DNA from: Maricaulis sp017643475
Lineage (GTDB): Bacteria > Pseudomonadota > Alphaproteobacteria > Caulobacterales > Maricaulaceae
Direction: 5' to 3'
Length of the DNA: 64,000 nucleotides
Assembly (NCBI RefSeq): GCF_047123815.1
Contig: NZ_CP138920.1
Coordinates: 558,001-622,000 of the forward strand
Below the pieces are notes generated by a model. It worked only from the letters and a program-made list of their open reading frames with translations. It made no database searches and had not been told where the DNA came from. The stretch's first letter is position 1, and every line of letters starts with the position of its first letter. Shown piece after piece: positions 24,285-33,101 of this stretch. The translations under genes and the position numbers were made by a program.

Positions 24285-25279
24285 CAAGCCGCCTCGTCGC
24301 GCGGGGTGACGGCCGCCTTGGCTTCTTCGATCACATCAATACTGGCACCGTGGCGCCCGCCCTTTTCCGACAGGATACGCCGCCAGTTGCGACCGCCCGG
24401 CTGGGCATGGAAAAGACCGAGAATATGCCGGGTGATGGAATGCAGCTGCACACCCTCGGACATGCGCCGCTCGATATAGGGCAAATAGGCGTCAATCGCC
24501 TCGATCCGGGTCTTCACCGGATCCGTCGCGCCAAACACCTTGCTGTCCGCCTCCGCCAGCACCCAGGGGGTGTAATAGGCTGCTCGGCCAAGCATGAACC
24601 CGTCCAGCTCCGCGCTTTCGGCCAGACCATGATCAAGCCCCTCAAGCCCGCCATTGAGGATGACTTCCAGCTCCGGACGCTCGCGCTTGAGACGCCGGAC
24701 CAGCTCATAGTCCAGCGGCGGAATGGTGCGGTTTTCCTTGGGGCTCAGCCCTTTCAGCCACGCCTTGCGCGCATGCACGGTAAAGCTTTTAACCCCGGCT
24801 GCCGCGACAGTCTCGACAAAGTCGAACAGCGCGGTTTCCGGATCCTGATCGTCAACTCCGATGCGGCTTTTGACCGTGACCGGAACATCGACCACGTCCT
24901 GCATGGCCTTTACACAATCGGCCACCAGCTCCGGCTCCTGCATCAGACAGGCCCCGAAACGTCCCGCCTGGACCCGGTCCGAGGGACAGCCAACATTGAG
25001 ATTGATCTCGACATAGCCATAAGCCACCGCGATTTTCGCGGCCTTGGCCAGATTGGCTGGGTCCGATCCACCCAGTTGCAGCGCGACAGGCTGCTCTGTC
25101 GGGTCGAAACCTATCAGGTAATCGCGATTGCCATGGATCACCGCCATGTCGACGGCCATTTCAGTGTACAGCAAGGTATTGCGTGTCAGCACCCGGTGAA
25201 ACGCCCGGCAATGCCGGTCGGTCCAGTCCATCATCGGGGCGACGCTCAGGCGGCGATCAATTTTATCGACAACACTCAT
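24284..25279 (-). CDS. dusA: tRNA-dihydrouridine(20/20a) synthase
   Basis: A 331-residue flavoenzyme with the Dus TIM barrel: RLSVAPMMDWTDRHCR at the N-terminus for FMN binding, the EINLNVGCPSDRVQ block with the catalytic cysteine, and the HARKAWLKGLSPKENR segment specific to DusA. It reduces U20/U20a of tRNA using NADPH. The start is ATG 25279; GTG 25288 three codons upstream is possible. Confidence 0.95.
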   Translation of the reverse strand: MSVVDKIDRRLSVAPMMDWTDRHCRAFHRVLTRNTLLYTEMAVDMAVIHGNRDYLIGFDPTEQPVALQLGGSDPANLAKAAKIAVAYGYVEINLNVGCPSDRVQAGRFGACLMQEPELVADCVKAMQDVVDVPVTVKSRIGVDDQDPETALFDFVETVAAAGVKSFTVHARKAWLKGLSPKENRTIPPLDYELVRRLKRERPELEVILNGGLEGLDHGLAESAELDGFMLGRAAYYTPWVLAEADSKVFGATDPVKTRIEAIDAYLPYIERRMSEGVQLHSITRHILGLFHAQPGGRNWRRILSEKGGRHGASIDVIEEAKAAVTPRDEAA

Positions 25280-25407
25280 ATGCGCCACTTAGCCTGTCCG
25301 GCGGCGAAGTCCAAATAGGGGCCTGCAATCAATCTGTTCAAATTTGTCCTAATCCGTTCAGCGGATTTCAAACTCTCTTTGCTCAGATGTGGGTTCGGGA
25401 GGATGTC

Positions 25408-25959
25408 ATGGCAAAAGCAATATTCCACAAACACCAGCGCGTTTTCGTTCAGCCGGTCGGGACCTGGGCGCTTGTCGAGCACGTAAAACCGCAATGGGTG
25501 AAGGATGTCGAGGAACCCGTTCGGGTCTTCTATGACTGCGGGCTTGGCCGTGACTTCACAGCGGAGGAGCTTTCGGCCGAACATTCCGAAATCGTCGAGA
25601 CGGGCCATTGGCGGCTGCTGCGCGCCAAGAACAAGTGGCAGAGCGACGAGGAATGCGCGCGCCATCCGCACCCGGGCACGTTTCCGGTTATTGTGACGGA
25701 CAGCATGGACTGGGGTGGTTGGCGTGTTCCTGCGGCGGAATATGACCGTGACCCAACCAAGGTGGAAGCCCAGGCGCGACTGATCGTGCACGCCCCCCAG
25801 CTTCTCGCCATCGCCGAAGACCTGTCGCAGCTGACGGAGCAGGAAACCGATCTTCCCGCCGAATGGGCAGAATTGGTCAAGAAAACCCGTGAAGTCATCC
25901 GTAATATTAGTTCAACGCCAGCAAAAGCGCAGAGAACCAACGCTGCGAAAGCAGCATAA
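25408..25959 (+). CDS. Hypothetical protein, 183 residues
   Basis: I do not recognise this family. The start MAKAIFHKHQRVFVQPVGTW is preceded by GGGAGG six bases upstream, a good site; a longer frame upstream is spurious. It is soluble, with aromatic-rich stretches (WRLLRAKNKW, DSMDWGGWRV) and a helical, acidic C-terminal half that ends in an alanine/lysine tail. No membrane segment or signal peptide is present. It has its own start region, divergent from dusA. Confidence 0.75.
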   Translation: MAKAIFHKHQRVFVQPVGTWALVEHVKPQWVKDVEEPVRVFYDCGLGRDFTAEELSAEHSEIVETGHWRLLRAKNKWQSDEECARHPHPGTFPVIVTDSMDWGGWRVPAAEYDRDPTKVEAQARLIVHAPQLLAIAEDLSQLTEQETDLPAEWAELVKKTREVIRNISSTPAKAQRTNAAKAA

Positions 25960-26036
25960 AGAATTTCCGGAAACTTAAGTCCACAATAACACTTTCTGTC
26001 CTCTACTGAGGCTTGGAAAATGGTATTGGGCAAGCC

Positions 26037-27602
26037 ATGTCTTTGATTGAACAACGCAACAGGTTCCTTTCCTTTGCGTTTGCATCGGCCGATGTGCTGA
26101 TCGAAACAGATCTCAGCGGAACGACGGAATACGCCTCCGGTGCGACGGCCACGCTTGGCGAGCCGCCCATCGAGGACACGAGCTGCCATCTGGCTGACCG
26201 TTTCGACCGCACCTCCCGCCCTATTATCATGGCCCTGTTGAAAAGCGTGCGCCCCGGTCGTCGTGTCGGCCCTGTCCGGGTCACCCTGAATGGTCGTGAA
26301 GCCAAGCTGGGCGGCTGGACGCTGGGCGATGATCACAAGATCCGCTGGACCGTGTCCTTTGAGGCCCTGACGGCACCGGAGGAAGTTGAACCGCAGGCGT
26401 TCGAACGATCAGCGGGCGACGCTATCGCCTCGGCCCGCAGCGCCGGCACGGCGTTGTCCATGTCAGTCATGCGCATTGAAGGCATCGAGGATATCGATCG
26501 CCAAATCGGCCCTGCCGCTGCCACCCAGGTCCACGACGCGATCAGTGCCGCCTGCGGGCTGGCCGTTGGCGAGTTGGGCGTGGCCAAACATGTCGACAAT
26601 AGCCGCACCGCCCTGATCCATGAGACGTCTGCCGATCTGGCGGAACTGAAGAAAGAGGTCGAGGCCGTTCTCGCCGACAACAAGCTCAGCGACGGCAAGG
26701 TCAAGATCGACACGGTGCCGGATGCGCCGGACCTCGAGCCGGAAATCGCCGTCCAGGCCTTTATCCATGCCGTGAACCAGGCCGCCGATACCGATGCGGC
26801 TCTGGATATTCGCAGCCTCAAGGATGCGGCGGCCGAGATGATGGAATCGACGACACAGCGCATGAAGGAATTGCGCACGACGATCGCGGGACGGGTTATC
26901 GAGCCGCATGCCCAGCCCATCGTCGACCTGAAGACCGGCGAGATCCATCACTACGAATTGCTCCTGCGCCTGCCCGGCGGCAAACCGATCCAGGAGGCGG
27001 TGGGTTTCGCCGAGAGCACAGGTCTGATCTACGAGATCGACTTCGCCATGACCGAGATAGCCGCGACCTTCCTGCGCGATGATTTCGACCGCCCGTCCCT
27101 GGCCGTGAACCTGTCGGGCAAGTCCATCGCCAACACGACCTGGTCCAAGCGCTTCCTGAAAATGCTGGCGGATATCAAGATCGACCGGAAACGCCTGAGC
27201 TTCGAACTCACCGAGACCGCGACGATCAAGAATATCAAGGCGGCCAACGCCGTCATCCAGAAGATCCGCGAGCGTGGCCACCATGTCTGCCTGGATGATT
27301 TCGGCGCCGGCGCAGCAGGTTTCCATTACCTGCGCGATTTCCCCGCCGACATTGTCAAGATTGACGGCTCCTACGTGAAACGCGCGGGCCGTACCGAACG
27401 CGACGCGACCATTCTCAAGGGCATGGTGGACCTGTGCCAGCAGCTGGGCACCGAGACCGTTGCCGAGATGATCGAGAACGAGAGCATGGCCAAGCGCATG
27501 AAGTCCTTCGGCATCACTTATGGACAGGGTTACTATTTCGGTAAGCCTATCCCGCTAAAAACGCTCACAGACCCAAGGAATCGCGCCACAAAGGCGGCGT
27601 AG
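26037..27602 (+). CDS. EAL-domain protein, probable cyclic di-GMP phosphodiesterase
   Basis: A 521-residue cytoplasmic protein. The first 130 residues look PAS-like; residues about 130-250 resemble a degenerate GGDEF domain with no active-site motif. From about residue 288 there is an EAL domain whose catalytic set appears complete: Glu307 in ELLLR (the ExLxR position), NLSG, ELTE, DDFGAG, the lysine of VKIDG and the glutamine of GQGYYFG. It should hydrolyse c-di-GMP. The start is ATG 26037; a TTG lies eight codons upstream. Confidence 0.85.
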   Translation: MSLIEQRNRFLSFAFASADVLIETDLSGTTEYASGATATLGEPPIEDTSCHLADRFDRTSRPIIMALLKSVRPGRRVGPVRVTLNGREAKLGGWTLGDDHKIRWTVSFEALTAPEEVEPQAFERSAGDAIASARSAGTALSMSVMRIEGIEDIDRQIGPAAATQVHDAISAACGLAVGELGVAKHVDNSRTALIHETSADLAELKKEVEAVLADNKLSDGKVKIDTVPDAPDLEPEIAVQAFIHAVNQAADTDAALDIRSLKDAAAEMMESTTQRMKELRTTIAGRVIEPHAQPIVDLKTGEIHHYELLLRLPGGKPIQEAVGFAESTGLIYEIDFAMTEIAATFLRDDFDRPSLAVNLSGKSIANTTWSKRFLKMLADIKIDRKRLSFELTETATIKNIKAANAVIQKIRERGHHVCLDDFGAGAAGFHYLRDFPADIVKIDGSYVKRAGRTERDATILKGMVDLCQQLGTETVAEMIENESMAKRMKSFGITYGQGYYFGKPIPLKTLTDPRNRATKAA

Positions 27603-27620
27603 AAGAAGAGGCAGAGTGTT

Positions 27621-28190
27621 ATGGCCGTCGATATGAGCCGCGTGAAAGTGCTGATTGTCGATGACAATGGCTACATGCTGACCATTCTTCGGACGATCCT
27701 GCATGGCTTTGGGATCAAGCAGATTCTCGAATCCAAGGACCCGGCAGACGCGTTCGATATGGTGCGCTCCGACAGTGTCGACATCATTATCACCGACTAT
27801 CAGATGGAAATCCTGGACGGTCTGGATTTCGTGCGTCTGGTTCGCACCGCCGATGACAGCCCCAATCCGCTGATTCCCATCATCATGCTCAGCGCCTACT
27901 CGGAAAAATCCCGGGTCGAAGGCGCGCGTGATGCCGGTGTTACCGAATTCTGCTGCAAGCCGATCACCGCCAAGGAAATGTTTGCGAAAATCGCTGCAGT
28001 CATCAACGAACCGCGTCCCTTCATCCGCAACAAGACCTATTTTGGCCCGGATCGCCGGCGCCTGCCGACTGAGGAATCCAACTACAAGGGTTCCGAACGC
28101 CGCAAAGGCCTTAAAAAAGTCGCCGGTGGAGACGAAGATGACGGTATGGATGTCTCGCCCTCGGGCGATGACGCAACCTCCGCGGCTTGA
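27621..28190 (+). CDS. Response regulator with receiver domain and disordered tail
   Basis: A 189-residue protein: receiver domain at about 8-128 with Asp15/Asp16 acidic pocket, phospho-acceptor Asp59 in ITDYQMEILDG, and lysine in CCKPITAKE. The following NKTYFGPDRRR segment is a conserved marker of this alphaproteobacterial receiver family; the last 50 residues are charged and low complexity. No output domain is seen. It is 18 bases after the EAL gene, and the kinase that follows may be its partner. Confidence 0.87.
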   Translation: MAVDMSRVKVLIVDDNGYMLTILRTILHGFGIKQILESKDPADAFDMVRSDSVDIIITDYQMEILDGLDFVRLVRTADDSPNPLIPIIMLSAYSEKSRVEGARDAGVTEFCCKPITAKEMFAKIAAVINEPRPFIRNKTYFGPDRRRLPTEESNYKGSERRKGLKKVAGGDEDDGMDVSPSGDDATSAA

Positions 28191-28267
28191 TCGCGGCACG
28201 GCTTAGCCGTGGATAGTGCGCACGTGCCTGTCGACATCGACGCGCGACGCACCTTAGTTTGACGAGA

Positions 28268-30886
28268 ATGGCACAGAATGCGTCGCATACGCGTGAGGCG
28301 GGCAGGTCCCGCGCCAGTGCCGGTGAGCTTTCACCGGACAAGAATCGTGCGCGCGGCTCAGGCGTCGGCTGGATCGTCCTGGCCATTGCGATTTTCACTA
28401 TTGGATATGGCGGCATCTTTGCCGTCAAGATTCAGCAGGAGCGTGCCTCGCTGGTCTCCGAGGCCGAGCGTTCGCAAGCCAATGCGGCTGGTTACCTGGC
28501 CGAACGTGTCTCCGCCCGGCTGAGCGAGGTCCGTTATGCGTTGGCCGTTGCCTCTAGTGATTTTGGCGCCCTGCCTGACACCGATATCGAACGTGTCGCA
28601 CAAACCCGGCTGACGGCCCTGATGCAGTCCGAACTGCTCGACGGGATCGGCCTGCTTCTGCCCGATGGCCGCACCTTTGTGGCGGGCGAGACGGTCACAC
28701 CAAACGCCATGCGCGAACTGACCGGCCTGGCGCTCAACTCGGAGGAAGCGGTCGTCTCCAGCCTGTCTGATGACGGGCTCGCCGTTTTTGCCCTGACCCA
28801 GCCGGTTGCCCTGGCAGACGGTACCGTCGGTGCACTGACAGCACGCATCCCGGCCATCAACGCCTTGCCCGACTGGGGCACCAACAGGGTGGTCGCCCTC
28901 GCCAATAATGACGGCGAGATGCTGGCGCTTCGTCCGGTGATGAACGGCGTCTCGGCCGGCACGCCGCTGGCTGAGCGTTTCGGACTTACCCGCGGTTATG
29001 TCGCCGATCTGGCCGGTGGCGGTGGCGGCGCAACATCGGATGCGAGTTTTGGCGGCGAGGATGTGACCTTTGCCGTGGCTCCGGTCGGGGGCACGCCTTT
29101 CCAGGTCTATGCGCTGAGCGCCACCCGTATCAATCAAAGCGCCTGGATGCGAACCATCTCCTTTTACGGGCTGATGTTTGTTGCGCCGATCATCGTTGCA
29201 CTGGGCCTTGTCGCCCTGGTCTTCATGCAAATGGGCCGCTTGCGCTCCACCCGTGCCCAGCTGGCGGACAGCGAACAGCGTTTCCGTTTCGCCATCGAGG
29301 GCGCGCGCTGTGGTGTCTGGGACTGGAACCCGGACGCGGACACGGTCTATGTCACCGATAGCTTGGCGCGCATGCTCGGACTTAAAGCTGCAATCGAGTG
29401 CTCAGGCCAGGACTTCCTGCGCCTGTTCAGCCGCCCGGACCGTGACCGCCTGCGCGCGGCCATGCGGTCCGCACCCAAGGGCACGGAAGTTGATCTGGAA
29501 GTTCTGGCCTCGGTCGCTCCGGTTTATCTGCAGATCCGCGGTCGCCTGCTCTCTGCCGCTCCGGACGGCGAGGCGCGCATCGTCGGTGTGGCCATCGACG
29601 TTACCGAGCGCAAGGGCGCCCAGGCGCGGGTTGCTGCTGCGGAGAGCCGTTTGCGCGCAGCGCTGGAATCCATGTCGGAGAGCTTTGTGCTGTGGGATTC
29701 CCGCCGCCGCCTCGTCCTGTGGAACCGCAAGTTCCGCGACTTCTTTGACCTCGGAGACGGTCATCTCAAGCCGGGGCTGTCCTATGCCATGGTCGAAAAG
29801 ACTGCGGCGCGGGCGATCAAGACTGTGCATGGCGAAACAGATGGCGTGGATGCCTACGAGATCGAACTGGCCGATGGCCGCTGGCTGCATTACTCGGAAC
29901 GCCCGACCGCCGATGGCGGCCTGGTCAGTTTTGGCGCGGACATTACCGATCTGAAGCGCCACGAAGCGGCACTGACGGAGAACGAGTCCCAGCTGCGCCG
30001 CTCAGTTGATGACCTGGAAACCAGCCGGACGCATATCTCCGATCTCGCCAAGAAATACGAGGTCGAGAAGATCCGCGCCGAGGAAGCCAACCGCTCCAAG
30101 AGCGAGTTCCTGGCCAATATGAGCCACGAGCTACGCACGCCGCTCAACGCCATCAACGGCTTCTCGGAAATCATGTTGCGCGAGATGTTCGGCCCGCTCG
30201 GGGACGAGCGTTACAAGGGATACACCAAGGATATCCTTGACAGTGGCCAGCATCTGCTTGAACTGATCAACGACATTCTCGACATGTCCAAGATCGAAGC
30301 CGGCAAGATGACCCTTCAGACCGAGCCGACCGATGCCGCCGAGCTGGTCGAGCAATGCCTGCGCATCGTGCGCGGCCGTGCGGAGGAGAAACAGCTTCAG
30401 CTGCACGCTGATGTCACCGATTTGCCTGAGATCGAACTGGACCCGCGCGCCTTCAAACAGGTGATGATCAACCTGGTCTCCAACGCGGTGAAATTCACCC
30501 CGGAAGGCGGCCGGGTGACCATTCGCGGCTTCCTGTCCGGGCCGGGCGTAGCCTTCCAGGTCTCCGATACCGGTATCGGCATCGCCCAGGAAGACCTGCC
30601 GCGTCTGGGACGTCCGTTCGAACAGATCGAGAGCCAGCACGCCAAGAGTTATCAGGGTTCCGGCCTGGGCCTCGCCCTGTCCAAATCGCTCATCGATCTG
30701 CACGGCGGCTCGCTGGCGATTGATTCCAAGCTGGGTGAAGGCACCACGGTCAGCTTTGTCCTGCCGATCACCCAAGCTCAACTCATCGACCCGGAGGCCG
30801 CATTGGCAGGAGATCTGGATGATGAGGGTTTCCTGGGCGAAGACATCGAGTTCGTCGATGGTGAACCGCCCCGGGCGGCCGAATAA
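28268..30886 (+). CDS. PleC-like membrane PAS histidine kinase
   Basis: An 872-residue sensor kinase. A membrane helix (about 33-53) and a second one (about 293-315) enclose a periplasmic sensing region of some 240 residues. Two PAS-type domains (about 330-450 and 460-570) and a coiled coil follow. The HisKA domain has His620 in SHELRTPLNAI with the FSEIM and DILDMSKIEAGK blocks typical of PleC/DivJ-type kinases of Caulobacterales; the ATPase domain has complete N, G1 and G2 boxes. I take ATG 28268 as start. Whether it is the true PleC orthologue cannot be decided here. Confidence 0.85.
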   Translation: MAQNASHTREAGRSRASAGELSPDKNRARGSGVGWIVLAIAIFTIGYGGIFAVKIQQERASLVSEAERSQANAAGYLAERVSARLSEVRYALAVASSDFGALPDTDIERVAQTRLTALMQSELLDGIGLLLPDGRTFVAGETVTPNAMRELTGLALNSEEAVVSSLSDDGLAVFALTQPVALADGTVGALTARIPAINALPDWGTNRVVALANNDGEMLALRPVMNGVSAGTPLAERFGLTRGYVADLAGGGGGATSDASFGGEDVTFAVAPVGGTPFQVYALSATRINQSAWMRTISFYGLMFVAPIIVALGLVALVFMQMGRLRSTRAQLADSEQRFRFAIEGARCGVWDWNPDADTVYVTDSLARMLGLKAAIECSGQDFLRLFSRPDRDRLRAAMRSAPKGTEVDLEVLASVAPVYLQIRGRLLSAAPDGEARIVGVAIDVTERKGAQARVAAAESRLRAALESMSESFVLWDSRRRLVLWNRKFRDFFDLGDGHLKPGLSYAMVEKTAARAIKTVHGETDGVDAYEIELADGRWLHYSERPTADGGLVSFGADITDLKRHEAALTENESQLRRSVDDLETSRTHISDLAKKYEVEKIRAEEANRSKSEFLANMSHELRTPLNAINGFSEIMLREMFGPLGDERYKGYTKDILDSGQHLLELINDILDMSKIEAGKMTLQTEPTDAAELVEQCLRIVRGRAEEKQLQLHADVTDLPEIELDPRAFKQVMINLVSNAVKFTPEGGRVTIRGFLSGPGVAFQVSDTGIGIAQEDLPRLGRPFEQIESQHAKSYQGSGLGLALSKSLIDLHGGSLAIDSKLGEGTTVSFVLPITQAQLIDPEAALAGDLDDEGFLGEDIEFVDGEPPRAAE

Positions 30887-30893
30887 TCAGGAT

Positions 30894-31436
30894 CTAATCC
30901 CTGTCGCCGCGACGACGCTCCGGAGGTGGTCCGCGGCGATCAAAACGTGGCGGCCCCCGGCGTTCGCTTTGGGGCGGGCCCCGACGAGCCGAGCGTAGCA
31001 CCTCTTCTCGAACATCGGGATCGAGCTCGGAGGCTATTTCGACAATCGCACGTTCGATATGAGCCTCAATGGCTGCCCGTGTCTCACGGCGACGTTCCAG
31101 CGCCGCCTGAACAGCGGCAGCGTCAAACGGTTCCTCGAGCAGGACTTCAGCGGCATCGATACGAGCCTCACGCGCCTCGCGCATCAGCGCGCGCATGTCA
31201 CCCATCTCGGTTTCCATGCGTTCACGCAGGGAGGCCCGCTGTTCTTCCGGCAGGGCTTCGATGAAACCGCGCAGATCGAAACTTCCCGGCCCGCCCACAC
31301 CGCGCAATTGCAACCGCGCTTCTCGCTCGGTCGGCACGTCCGGTGCGACTTCTCGCTGGAGAACAAATCCGATCAGTGCGCCATTGGCCAGGACAGAGAC
31401 CAGGAGCGCAATGATCCAGGGTGTGGCAGACCTCAC
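30894..31436 (-). CDS. Membrane-anchored periplasmic metal-sensor-like protein
   Basis: A 180-residue protein with an N-terminal signal anchor (about 8-27) and an all-helical periplasmic part containing arginine/glutamate-rich helices of the Spy/CnrX/Metal_resist type, with EALPEEQRASLRERM and LEEPFDAAAVQAALERRR blocks. The last 30 residues are repeats of RRGPP. Related proteins sense metals or envelope stress and control an anti-sigma factor. It starts at GTG 31436, coupled to the anti-sigma-like gene (GTGA), and is last in the sigma operon. Confidence 0.8.
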   Translation of the reverse strand: MRSATPWIIALLVSVLANGALIGFVLQREVAPDVPTEREARLQLRGVGGPGSFDLRGFIEALPEEQRASLRERMETEMGDMRALMREAREARIDAAEVLLEEPFDAAAVQAALERRRETRAAIEAHIERAIVEIASELDPDVREEVLRSARRGPPQSERRGPPRFDRRGPPPERRRGDRD

Positions 31437-31834
31437 GTATCCTCTCCCAGCCAGTCGACCCAGTCTTCGCCGAGACTGTCATAGGCGTCAGCATAGATGG
31501 CTTCGACATCCTGTTCAGCCGGAGCAACATAACCGCCCGCAAAGCCGATGCTCACACCGACCACCAGGGCGATGCCCGCTGCGATCGGCGCCCGCCATCC
31601 CCATTGCGCGACCGGCTCCGGCACTGCGCGCAGGATGCGGTGCTGCAACAATTCGCTCGGTTCGGGATCAGGCATGGCCAGCAAAGCATCCAGCTCGGCT
31701 TCGATATCCACCTCGGCCAGCAATTCGGGATGCAGGTCTAGGAAAGCCTCGACAGCCTCGCGCTCCGCGTCCGGCCAGCGTGCCGGATTGGCGCCATAGG
31801 CGTGGAGGATTTCAAGCACCCTGTCCTGGGTCAT
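31433..31834 (-). CDS. Putative anti-sigma factor
   Basis: A 133-residue protein: an N-terminal cytoplasmic helical region with the ANPARWPDAERE motif, a membrane helix at about 81-100, and a short acidic periplasmic tail. No zinc-binding HxxxCxxC motif is present. Position, size and topology fit an anti-sigma factor: it overlaps the ECF sigma gene by four bases upstream and the periplasmic sensor gene by four bases downstream. This function is inferred from context. Confidence 0.7.
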   Translation of the reverse strand: MTQDRVLEILHAYGANPARWPDAEREAVEAFLDLHPELLAEVDIEAELDALLAMPDPEPSELLQHRILRAVPEPVAQWGWRAPIAAGIALVVGVSIGFAGGYVAPAEQDVEAIYADAYDSLGEDWVDWLGEDT

Positions 31835-32469
31835 CGGTCCAACTCCTCATGTGCCTGAGCCTCGCCCTCGTAGGAGCTGATGAGGTCTCCGGCGTCTTCC
31901 ATCAACAGTGCTTTCAACTTGCGCCGTCCACGGGCCAGCAGGGATTCGAGTGCTTCCACACTTACAGACATGATCTCTGCCGCCCTGATATTACTCAATT
32001 CCTGAAAGTGAACGAGCTCCATGGCCATTCTCTGACGCTCTGGAAGCCTGTTCACGGCGTCCAGCACCCGGTTCGCGCTTTCATCGCGTACCATGGCTGT
32101 TTCCTGGCTGATACCCTGGTCGGCCCGTTCAGGCACTTCATCAGTCAGCACTTCGCGGCGCTTGCGCAGCCGGTCGTAACACAGATTGATGGCAATCCTG
32201 CTGATCCAGGTCGACACCTGTGCCCGCCCCTTCTCGAAGCGGCCCGCTGCCTTCCAGACCCGGATAAACGTTTCCTGGGCCACGTCCTCGGCTTCCAGGG
32301 GATCACTCAGCATGCGCTGGGCCAGGCCGAGGATCTTGGGCAGCATGCGATCCATCAACACCCGCGCAGCATCACGGTCTCCGCGGCCGACGCGCTCGAT
32401 GAGCTCCTCGTCGGCCACAGGACGATCTGACGTGATAACGCGGAAGGCCGAACGGCCCTTGAGGCTCAT
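31831..32469 (-). CDS. ECF-type RNA polymerase sigma factor
   Basis: A 212-residue group IV sigma factor. Region 2 includes the LAQRMLSDPLEAEDVAQETFIRVW block (about residues 45-70) and region 4 has the NRLPERQRMAMELVHFQELSN helix-turn-helix (about 135-175). No region 3 is present. Start at ATG 32469 is preferred; the frame extends 48 codons further, overlapping the EF-hand gene. It is co-directional with, and 43 bases after, the EF-hand gene and coupled to the anti-sigma-like gene. Confidence 0.9.
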   Translation of the reverse strand: MSLKGRSAFRVITSDRPVADEELIERVGRGDRDAARVLMDRMLPKILGLAQRMLSDPLEAEDVAQETFIRVWKAAGRFEKGRAQVSTWISRIAINLCYDRLRKRREVLTDEVPERADQGISQETAMVRDESANRVLDAVNRLPERQRMAMELVHFQELSNIRAAEIMSVSVEALESLLARGRRKLKALLMEDAGDLISSYEGEAQAHEELDR

Positions 32470-32512
32470 GTCTGCTGTTACCCTTCCGCGCCCGTCCAAC
32501 ATCAAAGACGTA

Positions 32513-33028
32513 TCAGTCACGCCACCAGAAACGACGATTTTCACGACGTTCCGCGGCTGCGTCCAGCTCTTCCGGCGTGATCGAGCCATTCTCGTCCGAA
32601 TCCAGACGTTCAAACCAGCGATGCTCGACGTTCATGAACTCCTCGCGGGAGACCCGCCCGTCTTCATTTGTATCGGCCCGGCGACCGCGACGACGCGGAC
32701 GTTCGCGGCCCTCAGAACCTTCACGCTCGCGCATTTCACGCAGGCGCCGGTTCATCGGGGACATGTCGGAATCATCGAGATAACCGTCGGCATTGCGGTC
32801 CATCCAGTCGAACATCTCCGACTGCAATTCCGCGACTTCCTCGCGGGTGATGGTGTTGTCGCCATTGGCATCGGATGCACGCAGCAACATGATCGTGCGG
32901 GCAGGACCGCCACCGCGCATACCGTCCTGACCTTGGCCGCCACGCGGGCCGCGCTGGGCCTCGGCGATGGCACCGGAGATCATCACCGCGGAACTACACA
33001 GCAAAATGACCATTTTCGAGCGTTTCAT
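32513..33028 (-). CDS. Secreted EF-hand protein
   Basis: A 171-residue exported protein: a signal peptide of about 24 residues, a glycine-rich linker, then four EF-hand-type loops with the DxDGx/DxNxDG pattern at DANGDNTITREE, DRNADGYLDDSD, DTNEDGRVSREE and DSDENGSITPEE. The middle has a very basic stretch (RERPRRRGRRA). Calcium binding in the periplasm is expected. It stands immediately upstream of the ECF sigma operon and may be its first gene. Confidence 0.88.
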   Translation of the reverse strand: MKRSKMVILLCSSAVMISGAIAEAQRGPRGGQGQDGMRGGGPARTIMLLRASDANGDNTITREEVAELQSEMFDWMDRNADGYLDDSDMSPMNRRLREMREREGSEGRERPRRRGRRADTNEDGRVSREEFMNVEHRWFERLDSDENGSITPEELDAAAERRENRRFWWRD

Positions 33029-33041
33029 TGACTTTCTTCCT

Positions 33042-33067
33042 TGTCAGTTTGACCTCGCATGTCAGTT
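33042..33067. repeat. Direct repeat upstream of the EF-hand gene
   Basis: TGTCAGTT occurs twice (33042-33049 and 33060-33067) with an 18-base period in the short region between glnE and the EF-hand start. It could be a regulator site; position is the only evidence. Confidence 0.35.
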
Positions 33068-33101
33068 CAACGCAGGGTCGCCGGAATTCCGTCGCTTGAT
33101 A

